From: Micromonospora violae
GTDB lineage: Bacteria; Actinomycetota; Actinomycetes; Mycobacteriales; Micromonosporaceae
Reading direction: 5' to 3'
Assembly (NCBI RefSeq): GCF_004217135.1
Contig: NZ_SHKK01000001.1
Location: 4,340,001 to 4,404,000 of the forward strand
Length of the DNA stretch: 64,000 bases
Made by a program: the position numbers and the translations under genes
Shown here: in pieces, positions 17,297-28,932 of the stretch
How positions within the stretch are numbered: the first letter of the stretch is position 1
Layout: the number at the start of each line of letters is the position of its first letter
The notes under the pieces: generated by a model
Database searches by the model: none
Seen by the model: only the letters and a program-made list of their open reading frames with translations
What the model was told of the DNA's origin: nothing

Positions 17297-18337
17297 GTGA
17301 GTGCCGCCAACGTGACGCCCCTGGCCCTGCCCGCCACCGAATCGGTGAGCTGCCAGGGCAGCACCTCCTGTGAATTTCTCTACCGGATCACCAATTCCGC
17401 CTGGTTCGCCGAGGGAAGTTACTGGATCCTGCTCAAACCGCTCCGGGTGCTGCTGATCCTGGCGCTGGCGATGGTGGCCCGCTGGGCGCTGCACCGGACC
17501 ATCAACCGGTTGGTGCGGACGACCACCGACGGTGCGGTGCCGACGATGCTGCGACCGCTGCGCGAGCGGGTGCCGTCCGCAGCGGCCAACCCGGCCGAGT
17601 TCGTGCCCGAGCGGCGACGGCAGCGGGCCGAGGCGATCGGGTCGGTGCTGCGCAGCCTGACCACCGCGTTCGTCTTCGGCATCGCGCTGCTGATGATCCT
17701 GCGGGAGTTCAGCTTCGATCTGGCGCCGCTGCTGGCCAGCGCGGGGATCGCCGGTGTCGCGCTGGGCTTCGGCGCGCAGAGCCTGGTCAAGGACCTGATC
17801 GCCGGCCTCTTCATGCTGATCGAGGACCAGTACGGGGTCGGCGACAACGTCGACCTGGGCGAGGCGATGGGCGTGGTCGAGTCGGTTGGCCTGCGGGTCA
17901 CCACCGTGCGCGACGGCCGTGGCGTGCTCTGGTACATCCGCAACGGCGAGATCATCCGGGTGGGCAACAAGAGCCAGGGCTGGGCCCTCGTGGTGGTGGA
18001 TCTGCCGATCGGGTTCAGCAGCACCGAGGAGGCCACGGCGGTTCTCCGGACCGCGGCGGCCTCCGTCGCGGTGGACCCGAAGCTGTCGCCGGAGATCGTG
18101 GAGGCGCCCGAGGTGCTCGGCGTCGAGCAGGTGACGGTGGACGGTGCGGTGCTCCGTACCGTGGTGAAGACGACCGCGGACGGGCAGTTCGCGGTGGGCC
18201 GGGAGTTGCGTCGGCGTCTCGCGGAGGCACTGGAGAACTCGGGGATCACCGCGCAGATCGCCGCCGCTCGCATTTATCCCGGTCTGTCGGCCCCGCCGTT
18301 GGGCGATGGTGAGACTGGTCAGGGCGGTGCGACCTGA
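17297..18337 (+). CDS. MscS-family mechanosensitive ion channel
   Basis: A 346-aa small-conductance channel. One hydrophobic helix (LLKPLRVLLILALAMVARWAL) is followed by a basic linker, a second helix (AFVFGIALLMIL), and the pore-lining TM3 with its Gly/Ala packing motif (LLASAGIAGVALGFGAQSLVKD). The beta domain (DQYGVGDNVDLGEAMGVVESVG, split) and an alpha/beta C-terminal domain complete the fold. Such channels open on membrane stretch to release solutes during hypo-osmotic shock. The GTG at 17297 is used. The final 20 residues are polar and variable. Confidence 0.92.
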   Translation: MSAANVTPLALPATESVSCQGSTSCEFLYRITNSAWFAEGSYWILLKPLRVLLILALAMVARWALHRTINRLVRTTTDGAVPTMLRPLRERVPSAAANPAEFVPERRRQRAEAIGSVLRSLTTAFVFGIALLMILREFSFDLAPLLASAGIAGVALGFGAQSLVKDLIAGLFMLIEDQYGVGDNVDLGEAMGVVESVGLRVTTVRDGRGVLWYIRNGEIIRVGNKSQGWALVVVDLPIGFSSTEEATAVLRTAAASVAVDPKLSPEIVEAPEVLGVEQVTVDGAVLRTVVKTTADGQFAVGRELRRRLAEALENSGITAQIAAARIYPGLSAPPLGDGETGQGGAT

Positions 18338-18582
18338 CCCCCCGCAGACTGTCCTGCAATTCAGGGGTCGCGAGCCGGCCGGCCCCTCGGGTATCGTCCG
18401 TTCGTTCAGTCGGGGAGGCGACGAACGACCCGTTCGACCTAGCCAGTTGTCAGACGATCGGGCAGAATCCGGAGCACGCGTTCCCACCAAAGCGTGATCA
18501 CATCCTCGCTGATCCGTAGATCTGACGAGCGCTTCCGGTCGAGCTGCCACGAGCGGCCGAGCCGGGGCCGATGGAGGCGACG

Positions 18583-19947
18583 GTGCCTGACGAGCGACCT
18601 TCCACGGAAGGCCCCGCCACGTTTCGTGAAGTGTTCGGCCAGCGCGAGTTCCGGGCTGTGTTCGTGGCCGGCGCCCTCTCCTGGGTCGGCGACTATGTCG
18701 CGAAGGCCGCCGTCACCCTGCTCGTCTACCAGCAGACCAAGTCCGTCGCGCTCTCGGCCGCCGCCTTCGCGGTCAGCTTCCTGCCCTGGCTGCTCGGCGG
18801 TCCCGTGCTCGCCGCACTCGCCGAGCGGTACCCGTACCGGCGGGTGATGGTGGCGTGCGACCTCATCCGGATGGCGCTGATGCTGGTCATCGCCATTCCC
18901 AGCCTGCCGTACCAGGCGGTCCTGGTGCTCATCTTCGCCGCCACGTTGGCCAACCCACCGAGCCAGGCGGCGAAGTCCGCGTTGATCCCGCAGTTGCTCA
19001 CCGGGGACCGGCTGGTGCTGGGGCTGTCGCTGAACAGCAGCATCGGGCAGGCCGCTCAGGTCGTGGGGTACGTCTTCGGCGCCGGTGTCGCCGCGATCGA
19101 CCCGGCGGTGGCGCTGCTGTTCAACGCGGCGACGTTCGGCCTCTCGGCGCTGCTGGTGCGCCTCGGTGTGCGGGACCGTCCGGCGGTGATGAACCCGGCG
19201 CACCGCAGCCACCTGCTGCGGGAGACCCGCGAGGGGTTCGGCATCGTGTTCCGCACACCGGTGCTGCGAGCCATCGCGGTGCTGGTGTTCAGTGCGATGC
19301 TCTTCTCGATCGTTCCCGAAGGGCTGGCTGCGGCCTGGGCCAACGAGGAGACCCGCGGCGCCGTCAGCGCGGGCACCGCACAAGCGGCGATCATGGTGGC
19401 GAACCCGGTCGGCTTCATCCTCGGCGGATTGCTGGTGAGTCGCCTGTTCGGGCCGGCGCGCCGGCTGAAGCTGATGCGGCCGCTCGCGGTGCTCGCCCCG
19501 CTGGTGCTCGTGCCGGTGCTGCTCGACCCGCCACCGTTGGTGGTCGCGTTGCTCGCCGCGCTCTGCGGGTTCGCGGTCGCCGGCATGTTGCCGATGGCCA
19601 ACGGGTTGTTCGTGCAAGCGCTGCCGAACGGGTTCCGGGCCCGCGCCTTCGGCGTGATGGCCACCGGGGTCCAGGTCATCCAGGGTTTCGCGGTGCTGGT
19701 CACCGGTGTACTCGCCGAACGACTCCCCATCCCCATCGTGGTGGGGGTGTGGAGCGCGGCCGGCGTGGTGCTGATGGCGGTGGCCGCGCTGCGCTGGCCG
19801 GACCGGCAGACGGTGGACGACGCGATCACCGCCGCCTCGGTGGCCAACGCCGAGCCGCCACCCGACGGCCCGGCCGGCGACGACACGGTGGGAGACACGG
19901 CCGACCCGCATACCAGTGACGGCCACCGCCGGCACGCGGTCACCTGA
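18583..19947 (+). CDS. MFS transporter
   Basis: A 454-aa major facilitator with about 12 hydrophobic helices. The cytoplasmic loop between TM2 and TM3 carries the MFS motif A region (ALAERYPYRRVMVACDLIR). It belongs to the MdfA/TetV-like drug or metabolite exporter group by general appearance; the substrate is unknown. The C-terminal 50 residues are acidic and polar. The GTG at 18583 has GGAGG 5 nt upstream and is preferred; an ATG at 18571 in the same frame lies on that GGAGG. The 245 nt before it contain nothing I can identify. Confidence 0.88.
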   Translation: MPDERPSTEGPATFREVFGQREFRAVFVAGALSWVGDYVAKAAVTLLVYQQTKSVALSAAAFAVSFLPWLLGGPVLAALAERYPYRRVMVACDLIRMALMLVIAIPSLPYQAVLVLIFAATLANPPSQAAKSALIPQLLTGDRLVLGLSLNSSIGQAAQVVGYVFGAGVAAIDPAVALLFNAATFGLSALLVRLGVRDRPAVMNPAHRSHLLRETREGFGIVFRTPVLRAIAVLVFSAMLFSIVPEGLAAAWANEETRGAVSAGTAQAAIMVANPVGFILGGLLVSRLFGPARRLKLMRPLAVLAPLVLVPVLLDPPPLVVALLAALCGFAVAGMLPMANGLFVQALPNGFRARAFGVMATGVQVIQGFAVLVTGVLAERLPIPIVVGVWSAAGVVLMAVAALRWPDRQTVDDAITAASVANAEPPPDGPAGDDTVGDTADPHTSDGHRRHAVT

Positions 19948-20071
19948 CCCGTCGGGCCGGCCGCGACCGAGCGGGTCCGGTGCCCCGGCATTCGGGGCTG
20001 TCGACCTGGCGTGATCCGACGCACGCCGTGCGGGTCGGGTCGGCGCGGGACGCACCTGGCAGGATGGAACG

Positions 20072-20500
20072 GTGACTTCCGCAGGTGAATCCGACCGTCC
20101 CGGTGCGTCGATGACCCTCTTCGAAGCGGTCGGCGGCGAGCCCACCTTCCGCAAGCTGGTCGACGAGTTCTACGCCGGTGTGGCCACCGATCCTCTGCTG
20201 CGGCCCATGTATCCGGAGGAGGACCTGGGCCCGGCCGCGGACCGGATGACCCTGTTCCTGATGCAGTACTGGGGCGGGCCGAACACGTACTCCGCCCAGC
20301 GCGGGCACCCGCGGCTGCGGATGCGGCACGCGCCGTTCCGGATCGGCGCGGCCGAACGGGACGCCTGGCTGCGCAACATGCGCCGCGCCGTGGACCGGCT
20401 CGAACTGGAGCCGGAGATCGCCGCCACTCTCTGGGACTACCTGGAGCGGGCCGCGTACTTCATGGTCAACGTCGAGGACGACCCGGCCGCCGGTCACTGA
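20072..20500 (+). CDS. glbO: Truncated haemoglobin, group II (GlbO-like)
   Basis: A 142-aa 2-on-2 globin. The core runs from TLFEAVGGEPTFRKLVDEFY to the C-terminus. The distal pattern is in LLRPMYPEEDLGPAADRMTLFLMQYWGGP and the proximal histidine is in RMRHAPFRIG; the tryptophan at WDYLERAAYFM matches the group II G8/H region. These proteins bind O2 and handle NO and peroxide. The first 13 residues are a polar extension. The GTG at 20072 is used. It stands alone and converges with the YbjN-like gene 21 nt downstream. Confidence 0.93.
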   Translation: MTSAGESDRPGASMTLFEAVGGEPTFRKLVDEFYAGVATDPLLRPMYPEEDLGPAADRMTLFLMQYWGGPNTYSAQRGHPRLRMRHAPFRIGAAERDAWLRNMRRAVDRLELEPEIAATLWDYLERAAYFMVNVEDDPAAGH

Positions 20501-20521
20501 CCGGCCCGACCCGGAGCGGCG

Positions 20522-20962
20522 TCAGAGCAGGGCGCCCTCGTCGTGCAGCCAGTCCACAAAGCTGGTGGCGACCGCCGCGCCGCAGTCGAGCATCTCGACC
20601 AGGAGCGCGTCGTGGGTGCCGGCACCGAGCGGCACCTGAAGCTCGGCGTAGATCGGTAGCTGACCGCGCTCGGTCGGGTCACCGATGTACGCCTTGCAGA
20701 ACCGGCGGGTGTGGTTCCACTCGTTGACCACCCGGTAGGCCCGGTCGGCCCAGTCCGGCGGGACCGTGGCGTGCGGACGTGCCCGCATCACCAGGATCTC
20801 GTCCTCCGGGCCTTCGAGGGTGACCAGCACGGCGTGCCGCTCCCACATGGCCAGCAGGTTGCCGTCGCCATCGGCCAGGTAGCGCACGTCGAGCAGGTCG
20901 AGTGCGTCGCAGACCCGTCCCAGACTCACCGGCCCGACGGTGGCAGGCATCTCGGTCAGCAC
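20522..20962 (-). CDS. YbjN-domain protein
   Basis: A protein of about 146 aa with the YbjN/type-III-chaperone-like fold: an N-terminal helix, the strand pair VRYLADGDGNLLAMW, a central ILVMRARPHATVP segment, the conserved VNEWNHTRRFCKAYIGD, and the C-terminal GAAVATSFVDWLHDEGALL. Members are thought to act as small-protein chaperones or sensory proteins in actinobacteria, but the function is poorly defined. A GTG at 20962 and an ATG at 20950 are both plausible starts; neither has a strong ribosome-binding site. Confidence 0.82.
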   Translation of the reverse strand: MLTEMPATVGPVSLGRVCDALDLLDVRYLADGDGNLLAMWERHAVLVTLEGPEDEILVMRARPHATVPPDWADRAYRVVNEWNHTRRFCKAYIGDPTERGQLPIYAELQVPLGAGTHDALLVEMLDCGAAVATSFVDWLHDEGALL

Positions 20963-21237
20963 GGGCCGCTCATTGGACGGGCAGTCGTCCCCCGGCTGGC
21001 GAGGGCTGGGCGGCCCGATCCGGACCGCGCTATCGACTGTGATCCCGCTTCGGGTTTCCGGATCGCCGCCGTCGGCGGGACCGGGGCGCCATGACCACCA
21101 CGGCATCGCTCGCGCACCTCACTCCCCAGCGGATCCAGCCGCCTACGGTGCGTTGGATCCGAGGATGGACGGTACCCGGACAGCCGGGTTGAAGCACCCC
21201 CCCAACGACCGCCCCTGACCAGAATGATGACCCGGGG

Positions 21238-21978
21238 TCATCCGTTCGGACGAGTACTGAGGGGCGTCACGGCAAGATCCGTGGCCTTCTGCAACCATGC
21301 CGCTCCGTGCGGTCCCACCAGGCCGACCCAACGACCGGCCACCCGCACCTGAACGGCGCTCTCCTCGCCAGCCCCCGAACCGTCGGCGGAGCCGAGGAAG
21401 CCCATCCGGACCACCCCCTGCACCAGCCGCTGCGGCACCTCCACCGGCGCGGCGGGCGCCCCGTCCGGGGTGACCAGCACCGCCACGTGGTCGAGCAACG
21501 CGTCCCGCAAGGCCCGCTGGCCCACGGCCCGGCCGGCGACACCCTGCTCGCTCGCCGTCCGCAGGGTGCCCGCCGCCGCGTCCGCGATCCGGCGCAGCTC
21601 GGCAACGGGCAGCGCCTCCACCTGGTGGCTCCGCGTCGGCGGCAACGGCCACCGCCACTGGGCGTCCCGTCGGGCCGGCCGGGCCGTCCCGCCCCGCTCC
21701 AACTCGGCGAGCAGTTGCGCGGCCGCCACCGTGACGTCCTCGGCGGCACCGTCGGCCGGCCCACCGGCCACCGTGCGGACCACCAGAACCTGCCACGGCA
21801 GCCGGGCCCACAGGGCGACCCGGCCCGGTACGCCGGCCGGCCGCAGCCGGACCGGCGCACCCGGATCCAGTCGGACCAGCCGGGCCAGGAAGGCGCCCGC
21901 GTCCGCCACCCCGGTGACACCGTGGGTGGACGCCGACGCCGCCACCCGGCCCGGCTCGGCGGTGCCCGGCTGGGTCAC
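21238..21978 (-). CDS. Conserved actinobacterial protein of unknown function
   Basis: A 246-aa protein without signal peptide or membrane helices, rich in Ala, Arg and Val. Recognisable pieces are DAGAFLARLVRLDPGAPVRLRP near the N-terminus, a WARLPWQVLVVR strand, and RTASEQGVAGRAVGQRALRDAL in the middle, which looks like a conserved helical core. Its GTG overlaps the stop of the thioesterase gene by 4 nt (GTGA), so the two are co-translated and probably work together. EttA lies upstream in the same direction. I cannot assign a function. Confidence 0.75.
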   Translation of the reverse strand: MTQPGTAEPGRVAASASTHGVTGVADAGAFLARLVRLDPGAPVRLRPAGVPGRVALWARLPWQVLVVRTVAGGPADGAAEDVTVAAAQLLAELERGGTARPARRDAQWRWPLPPTRSHQVEALPVAELRRIADAAAGTLRTASEQGVAGRAVGQRALRDALLDHVAVLVTPDGAPAAPVEVPQRLVQGVVRMGFLGSADGSGAGEESAVQVRVAGRWVGLVGPHGAAWLQKATDLAVTPLSTRPNG

Positions 21979-22421
21979 CCCACACCACCCTGCGCCGCGT
22001 ACGTGAGCAGGAAATCCCGCTCCTCGGTGGTGATCCGCCGGGGCACCTGGCGGGTCAGGTCGAACGGCACCAGCACCGAACGGGCCCGACTGGCGAGCAC
22101 CTCGCCGTCGTACAGCTCGTAGGCGACGGTGAACCGGGAGGCCCGAATCTCCTCCACCCACAGCTCGATCCGCACGGTGGGCGCGGCCTCCGCGGTGGCC
22201 CGACCGAGCGCGTAGTCGACCGGGCGCAGGTAGTCGACCTCGTGGCGGCGGATCACCACCCCGTCGGCGAACGAGCCGACTCCCCAGGCCCGGCCGCCGG
22301 CGAACATCAACGCCACCCGCGCCTCCTCGTACAGGGTGAGGAAGCGCGAGTTGTTGACGTGGCCGTACGCGTCCAGGTCGGACCAGCGCAGGGTGCAGTG
22401 GTAGATGAAACGGTCAGACAC
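21975..22421 (-). CDS. Acyl-CoA thioesterase, hotdog fold (4HBT/YbgC type)
   Basis: A 148-aa single hotdog-domain protein. The active-site block RWSDLDAYGHVNNSRFLTLYEEAR contains the conserved aspartate and the HVNN turn of the 4-hydroxybenzoyl-CoA thioesterase family. A second block (VDYLRPVDYALGRATAEAAP) follows. It hydrolyses acyl-CoA thioesters, with unknown chain preference. The GTG at 22421 lies 11 nt after the EttA stop; the open frame upstream overlaps EttA and is not conserved. The next gene overlaps it by 4 nt. Confidence 0.9.
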   Translation of the reverse strand: MSDRFIYHCTLRWSDLDAYGHVNNSRFLTLYEEARVALMFAGGRAWGVGSFADGVVIRRHEVDYLRPVDYALGRATAEAAPTVRIELWVEEIRASRFTVAYELYDGEVLASRARSVLVPFDLTRQVPRRITTEERDFLLTYAAQGGVG

Positions 22422-22432
22422 GTCTCGGCCGG

Positions 22433-24109
<1,677 letters not shown>

Positions 24110-24460
24110 GGTGCGGGCTACCTCCGTCGGTTGCTGTCGCTTGATCGGCGGCGCGGCGCGGGCTGCGAGGACCGCCCGCCGCCGCCGGCCGGGAGCCGGC
24201 CGCGCGCACGCCACCGTCAATCCTGACAGGTACGGCGCGCTTCGCCCACATCACCCCGCCCCGGGAGTACGCGGGGCGCGCCGCGCCGCCCCGCCGGGCG
24301 CCGCCATCGGCCCTCGACCGACACGGCTGTAGACAAGATCACCTTTAGGATTCGGCCAGACCGAGGCGGGTAGGAGACTCCGGCACGGGGCACCAGACGC
24401 CGCAGCTACGCTCAGTACGCTCATCGCGGTGGACCCGTCAGCACCCGGAGGTGGCCGATC
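24110..24460. promoter_or_regulatory. Divergent intergenic region between ettA and otsA
   Basis: This 351-nt spacer should hold the promoters of both flanking genes. I see ribosome-binding sites at each end (GGAGGT before ettA; GGAGG about 24450 before the otsA GTG) and G/C-rich stretches with short local dyads. I see no convincing -35/-10 pair, palindrome or riboswitch. No credible coding sequence was found. Confidence 0.5.
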
Positions 24461-25861
24461 GTGACCGTCCGTAGCTCCTTTGTCGTAGTGGCGAACCGTC
24501 TGCCGGTCGACGAGGTGAGCACACCCGAGGGCCGGCAGTGGCGGCGCAGCCCCGGCGGGCTGGTCACCGCGCTGCACCCGGTCCTCGCCGAGCATCAGGG
24601 CACCTGGGTCGGCTGGGCCGGTGGCACCGGCGCGGCCCCCGAACCGTTCGACCTGGAGGGCATCCGGCTGCACCCGGTCCCGCTCAGCGCCGAGGAGTTG
24701 GAGCGCTACTACGAGGGCCAGTCCAACGCGACGATCTGGCCGCTCTACCACGACGCGGTGGAGACACCGGCCTACAAGCGCCGCTGGCGTGAGGCGTACC
24801 GCCTCGTCAACGCCCGGTTCGCGGAGGCGGCGGCCGACGTGGCGGCCGAGGGCGCGACGGTCTGGGTGCAGGACTACCAGCTCCAGTTGGTGCCGGCGAT
24901 GCTCCGTGAGCTCCGCCCGGACCTGCGGATCGGGTTCTTCCTGCACATCCCGTTCCCGCCGATCGAGCTGTTCATGCAGATGCCGTTCCGCACCGAGATC
25001 CTGCGCGGTCTGCTCGGCGCCGACCTGGTCGGTTTCCAGCAGCGGCTGGCGGCGCAGAACTTCGTCCGGCTGGCCCGGCACCTGCTCGGGCTGCGCTACG
25101 AGGGGCAGATGATCCAGGTCGACGGTCGGCAGGTGAAGGCGGGCGCCTTCCCCATCTCGATCGACACCCAGGAGATGGAACGGATGGCCGCCGACCCGGC
25201 GATCCAGGCCCGGGCCAAGCAGATTCGCGCCGAGCTGGGCGACCCGAAGACGATAATCCTGGGCGTGGACCGGCTGGATTACACCAAGGGCATCGAGTTG
25301 CGGCTCAAGGCCTTCCGGGAGCTGCTGGCTGACGGAAAGTTGACAGTTCCCGACGCGGTCATGGTTCAGGTCGCCACACCCAGCCGCGAGCGCGTGGAGC
25401 ACTACCAGGCACTACGGGTCAAGGTGGAGCGTGAGGTCGGCCGGATCAACGGCGAGTTCGGCAGGGTCGGCGTGCCGGCGGTCCATTACCTGCATCAGTC
25501 GTACAGTCGCAGTGAGCTGGCGGCGATGTACGTTGCTGCCGACGTGATGATGGTGACCCCGCTGCGAGACGGAATGAACCTCGTGGCAAAGGAATACGTA
25601 GCATCACGTGCCGACCAGGGTGGCGCACTCGTACTCAGTGAGTTCGCCGGTGCCGCCACCGAGCTTCGCCAGGCATTTTTGTGTAACCCGCACGACCCGG
25701 ACGCGGTCAAGGACGCCCTCCTCCGGGCCGTGCACGTGGAGAAAACCGAGGCGCGCCGCCGGATGCGGACAATGCAACGTCACCTGCGTACCCACGACGT
25801 GGGCCACTGGGCCAAGTCTTTCCTCTCGGAGCTCGGAGTTCCCGAGGCGGAGGCCGAGTGA
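24461..25861 (+). CDS. otsA: Trehalose-6-phosphate synthase
   Basis: A 466-aa GT20 glycosyltransferase that joins NDP-glucose and glucose 6-phosphate into trehalose 6-phosphate. Motifs in order are VVVANRLPV and [11 protein letters not shown] at the N-terminus (substrate loop), [32 protein letters not shown] and the nucleotide-sugar site [15 protein letters not shown]. Length equals that of the family. The GTG at 24461 follows a GGAGG site. It overlaps the next gene by 4 nt, so trehalose phosphate synthesis and hydrolysis are coupled. Confidence 0.96.
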   Translation: MTVRSSFVVVANRLPVDEVSTPEGRQWRRSPGGLVTALHPVLAEHQGTWVGWAGGTGAAPEPFDLEGIRLHPVPLSAEELERYYEGQSNATIWPLYHDAVETPAYKRRWREAYRLVNARFAEAAADVAAEGATVWVQDYQLQLVPAMLRELRPDLRIGFFLHIPFPPIELFMQMPFRTEILRGLLGADLVGFQQRLAAQNFVRLARHLLGLRYEGQMIQVDGRQVKAGAFPISIDTQEMERMAADPAIQARAKQIRAELGDPKTIILGVDRLDYTKGIELRLKAFRELLADGKLTVPDAVMVQVATPSRERVEHYQALRVKVEREVGRINGEFGRVGVPAVHYLHQSYSRSELAAMYVAADVMMVTPLRDGMNLVAKEYVASRADQGGALVLSEFAGAATELRQAFLCNPHDPDAVKDALLRAVHVEKTEARRRMRTMQRHLRTHDVGHWAKSFLSELGVPEAEAE

Positions 25862-28464
25862 ACACGTCCGTCAACGATGGGGCGGCGATCGCCACCGGGG
25901 TCATGGACCCTGAGTTGCGCGCCGCCATCGGCCGAATCGCCCGGGTCCCCCAGCTCCTGGTCGCCTGCGACTACGACGGCACGCTGGCGCCGATCGTGGA
26001 GGACCCGAGCACGGCCGTCCCGCTGCCCGAGTCAGTAGCCGCGGTCCGCGCGCTCGCCGCGCTGCCGCAGACCACCGTGGCGGTGGTCTCCGGTCGGGCG
26101 CTGCGCGACCTGGCCGCCCTCTCCCGGCTGCCCAGCGAGGTGCACCTCGTCGGCAGCCACGGCTCCGAATTCGACATCGGCTTCGTCGAGCGGCTCTCCC
26201 CCGAGCTGGTCGCCGTACGCACCCAGGTCCGCAACGCGCTGCGCGAGATCGCCGCCGAGCACCAGGGCGTCCGGCTGGAACGCAAACCGGCCAGCGTCGC
26301 GATGCACACCCGAGGGATCGACCCGCAGGTCGCCGCCGCCGCCATCGAGGCGGTGCTCAACGGCCCGGCCACCTTCGACGGCGTCACGGTGACCCAGGGC
26401 AAGGAGGTCATCGAGCTGTCCGTCGTGGCCACCCACAAGGGCACGGCGGTCGACCAGCTCCGGACCCAGCTCGCCGCCAGCGCGGTGCTGTTCATCGGTG
26501 ACGACATCACCGACGAGAACGCGTTCGGCAACCTGCACGGTCCCGACCTCGGCATCAAGATCGGCCCCGGTGACACCCAGGCCGGCTACCGGGTGGCCGA
26601 CCCGCTGGAGGCCGCGCGGGCACTGGGGTTGCTGCTGGAGACCCGCCGGCACTGGCTGTTCGGCGAGCGGGCGGTGCCGATCGAACGGCACTCGATGCTG
26701 GCCAACGGTCGTACCGTCGCTCTGCTCACCCCCGAGGCCAAGGTGAGCTGGCTCTGCCACCCCAAGCCGGACTCGGCGGCGATCTTCGCCGACCTGGTCG
26801 GCGGCAGCCCGGCCGGCCACTTCAGCATCACCCCGGAACGCGGCGGCATCCCGCTGGGTCAGCGCTACCGCTCCGGCACGATGACCGTGGAGACCCGCTG
26901 GTCCGGGCTCACCGTCACCGACTGGCTGGACAAGCCGGCCAAGGAGACCACCCCGGACGGCCCGGTCGTCGTCACCGGCGACTCGACCCTGGTCCGGGTG
27001 CTCACCGGCAGCGGCAAGGCCAAGGTGGAGTTCGCGCCGAGGCCGGAGTTCGGCCAGGTGGCCGTCCAGTTGCAGCCACTCGGCGACGGCCTGCTGGTGC
27101 TCGGTTCCAACGAGCCGGTCGCGCTCTACTCCCCCGGCGTGCAGTGGGAGGTCGGCAACGACGGCGGGTACGAGACCGCGAAGGCGGTCGTCGACCTCTC
27201 CGCCGCCGGCGGGCAGGTCGTGCTGGAGCTGCGCTTCGGGACGCACAGCCTGGAGCACCACCGGGTGCCGATCCACGAGCGGCAGGCCGCCGCCGAGCAG
27301 CCGTGGAAGGACTGGGTGGCCTCGCTGCGGCTGCCGTCCACCGCCCGTGACCTGGTCGCGCGCAGCGCCCTCACCCTGCGCGGGCTCTGCCACGAAGCAA
27401 CCGGCTCGATCCTGGCCGCGGCGACCACCTCGCTCCCCGAGGAGCTGGGCGGCGTCCGCAACTGGGACTACCGCTACTGCTGGCTGCGCGACGCCGCGCT
27501 GACCGCCCGCGCGCTCGTCGACCTGGGCTCCGTCGAGGAGGCCGAGGCGCTGTTGCGCTGGGTGGACGGCTGCATCGAACGCACCGGCGGGCACCCGGAG
27601 CGACTGCACCCGCTCTACACCATCGACGGCTACGAGCTGGGCGCCGAGGCGGTCATCGACACGCTGCCCGGGTACGCCGGTTCCCGTCCGGTCCGGGTCG
27701 GCAACCTCGCCAACCACCAGTTGCAGCTGGACGTCTTCGGCCCGATCGCCGACCTGATCGCGGCCGTCGCCGACGCCCGGGGTTCGGTCCGCGACGACGA
27801 GTGGCGGGTCCTGGAGAACATGGTCGAGGCGGTCCGTCGCCGCTGGCACGAGCCCGACCACGGCATCTGGGAGGCCCGGCTGCCACCCCGGCACCACGTC
27901 TTCTCCAAGGTGATGTGCTGGATGACAGTCGACCGGGCGCTGCACGTGATGCGCGAACACGGCGGCGAGGACCGGCCCGAGTGGAAGGACCTGCGGGACC
28001 GGATCGGCGCCAACGTGCTGGAGCACGGCTGGCACTCCGACGTCGAGGCGTACAGCGTCGCGTACGGAGACGAGGACATGGACGCCTCGTCACTCTGGAT
28101 CGGGCTCTCCGGCCTGCTCCCGGGCGACGACCCGCGCTTCCTGTCCACCGTCCTTCGGATCGAGGCGGACCTGCGCAGCGGCCCGGTCGTCTACCGCTAC
28201 CACTGGGACGACGGTCTGCCCGGCCGTGAGGGCGGCTTCCACATCTGCACGGCGTGGCTGATCGAGGCGTACCTGCGCACCGGCCGCCGCACCGACGCCG
28301 AGGAACTGTTCGCGCAGATGGTGCTGACCGCCGGCCCGACCGGCCTGCTCCCCGAGCAGTACGACCCGCTCGCCGAGCGCGGTCTGGGCAACCACCCGCA
28401 GGCGTACAGCCACCTCGGGTTGATCCGCTGCGCCCTGCTGCTGGACAACATGCTCAAGCAGTAG
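25858..28464 (+). CDS. otsB: Trehalose-phosphatase fused to a GH15 glycoside hydrolase
   Basis: An 868-aa two-domain enzyme. Residues 25-260 are a HAD-type trehalose-6-phosphate phosphatase: [13 protein letters not shown] with the nucleophilic aspartate, [17 protein letters not shown] and [10 protein letters not shown]. Residues 275-868 are a glucoamylase-like GH15 domain with an N-terminal beta-sandwich and an (alpha/alpha)6 barrel containing [16 protein letters not shown] and the late LPEQYDP acidic region. Some actinobacterial GH15 proteins are trehalases, so one polypeptide could both make and break trehalose (inference). The GTG at 25858 overlaps the otsA stop by 4 nt. Confidence 0.92.
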   Translation: MNTSVNDGAAIATGVMDPELRAAIGRIARVPQLLVACDYDGTLAPIVEDPSTAVPLPESVAAVRALAALPQTTVAVVSGRALRDLAALSRLPSEVHLVGSHGSEFDIGFVERLSPELVAVRTQVRNALREIAAEHQGVRLERKPASVAMHTRGIDPQVAAAAIEAVLNGPATFDGVTVTQGKEVIELSVVATHKGTAVDQLRTQLAASAVLFIGDDITDENAFGNLHGPDLGIKIGPGDTQAGYRVADPLEAARALGLLLETRRHWLFGERAVPIERHSMLANGRTVALLTPEAKVSWLCHPKPDSAAIFADLVGGSPAGHFSITPERGGIPLGQRYRSGTMTVETRWSGLTVTDWLDKPAKETTPDGPVVVTGDSTLVRVLTGSGKAKVEFAPRPEFGQVAVQLQPLGDGLLVLGSNEPVALYSPGVQWEVGNDGGYETAKAVVDLSAAGGQVVLELRFGTHSLEHHRVPIHERQAAAEQPWKDWVASLRLPSTARDLVARSALTLRGLCHEATGSILAAATTSLPEELGGVRNWDYRYCWLRDAALTARALVDLGSVEEAEALLRWVDGCIERTGGHPERLHPLYTIDGYELGAEAVIDTLPGYAGSRPVRVGNLANHQLQLDVFGPIADLIAAVADARGSVRDDEWRVLENMVEAVRRRWHEPDHGIWEARLPPRHHVFSKVMCWMTVDRALHVMREHGGEDRPEWKDLRDRIGANVLEHGWHSDVEAYSVAYGDEDMDASSLWIGLSGLLPGDDPRFLSTVLRIEADLRSGPVVYRYHWDDGLPGREGGFHICTAWLIEAYLRTGRRTDAEELFAQMVLTAGPTGLLPEQYDPLAERGLGNHPQAYSHLGLIRCALLLDNMLKQ

Positions 28465-28476
28465 TCGACAGCACGT

Positions 28477-28514
28477 ACGACAGGGCCGGAGCGCTTGCGC
28501 TCCGGCCCTGTCGT
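28477..28514 (+). terminator. Strong hairpin after the trehalose operon
   Basis: A perfect 18-bp stem (28477-28494 with 28497-28514) with an almost absent loop starts 13 nt after the otsB-GH15 stop. It is G/C-rich and lacks a T-tract. Position and strength fit a factor-independent terminator of the actinobacterial I-shaped type. Confidence 0.85.
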
Positions 28515-28932
28515 CGCTCAGGCTCGGGTGCCTGACGCCGCTTCCCGGTCACCACGGCTACCGGGACAACGCGGCCGTGTGTGGGACGGCAAATCCGTGC
28601 GAGCCTGGATCGCCGAGAACCGCCCCAGCCCAGCCGACGAGGACTGACCGGCAGCCACCAGGCCCCGCCGAATGGCAGGCGGACCGGGATGTTCTTAGCC
28701 GGTTCTTACCCCGCCGCAGCTGGCAATCTTGGACACTTTCCGTTAGCGCGTAACGGAAGTGTCCAAGATCTACCCCGCCAGCGCCCTCCCATGCCCGATC
28801 GGGTCGCCAGCACGGTCGGAACAGACCCACTAGTCGATGACTCTTCACCCAGACTGACGGCACGTCACGGCAAAGACCTCAATGAGACTCGGGTCCACCG
28901 CCGGACGAGTCGCCGCCGTGTTCGGTCGCCGA
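28515..28932. other. Intergenic stretch without a gene, between convergent genes
   Basis: About 420 nt separate the end of the trehalose operon from the end of cysG on the other strand. I see no ORF with a ribosome-binding site and family resemblance. Apart from the inverted repeat at 28726-28769, the stretch shows nothing recognisable. Confidence 0.6.
28726..28769. repeat. Inverted repeat, copy 2 of the CTTGGACACTTT family
   Basis: Arms 28726-28745 and 28751-28769 pair over 19-20 positions with one bulged base and a 5-nt loop. The arm core CTTGGACACTTTCCG matches the dyad at 341-391, while loop and flanks differ. It sits between two convergent genes. The shared arm with unrelated surroundings argues for a dispersed palindromic family. 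Confidence 0.8.

Noticed and set aside
18338..18582. Possible small gene between the MscS and MFS genes
   Set aside because: Short frames exist but none has a ribosome-binding site or a protein-like composition.
24251..25402. ORF antisense to otsA
   Set aside because: Shadow of otsA with no ribosome-binding site and no recognisable domain.
26032..28035. Long ORF antisense to the otsB-GH15 fusion gene (667 codons)
   Set aside because: It mirrors a clearly conserved gene; its composition is that of a high-GC shadow frame and it has no family motif.
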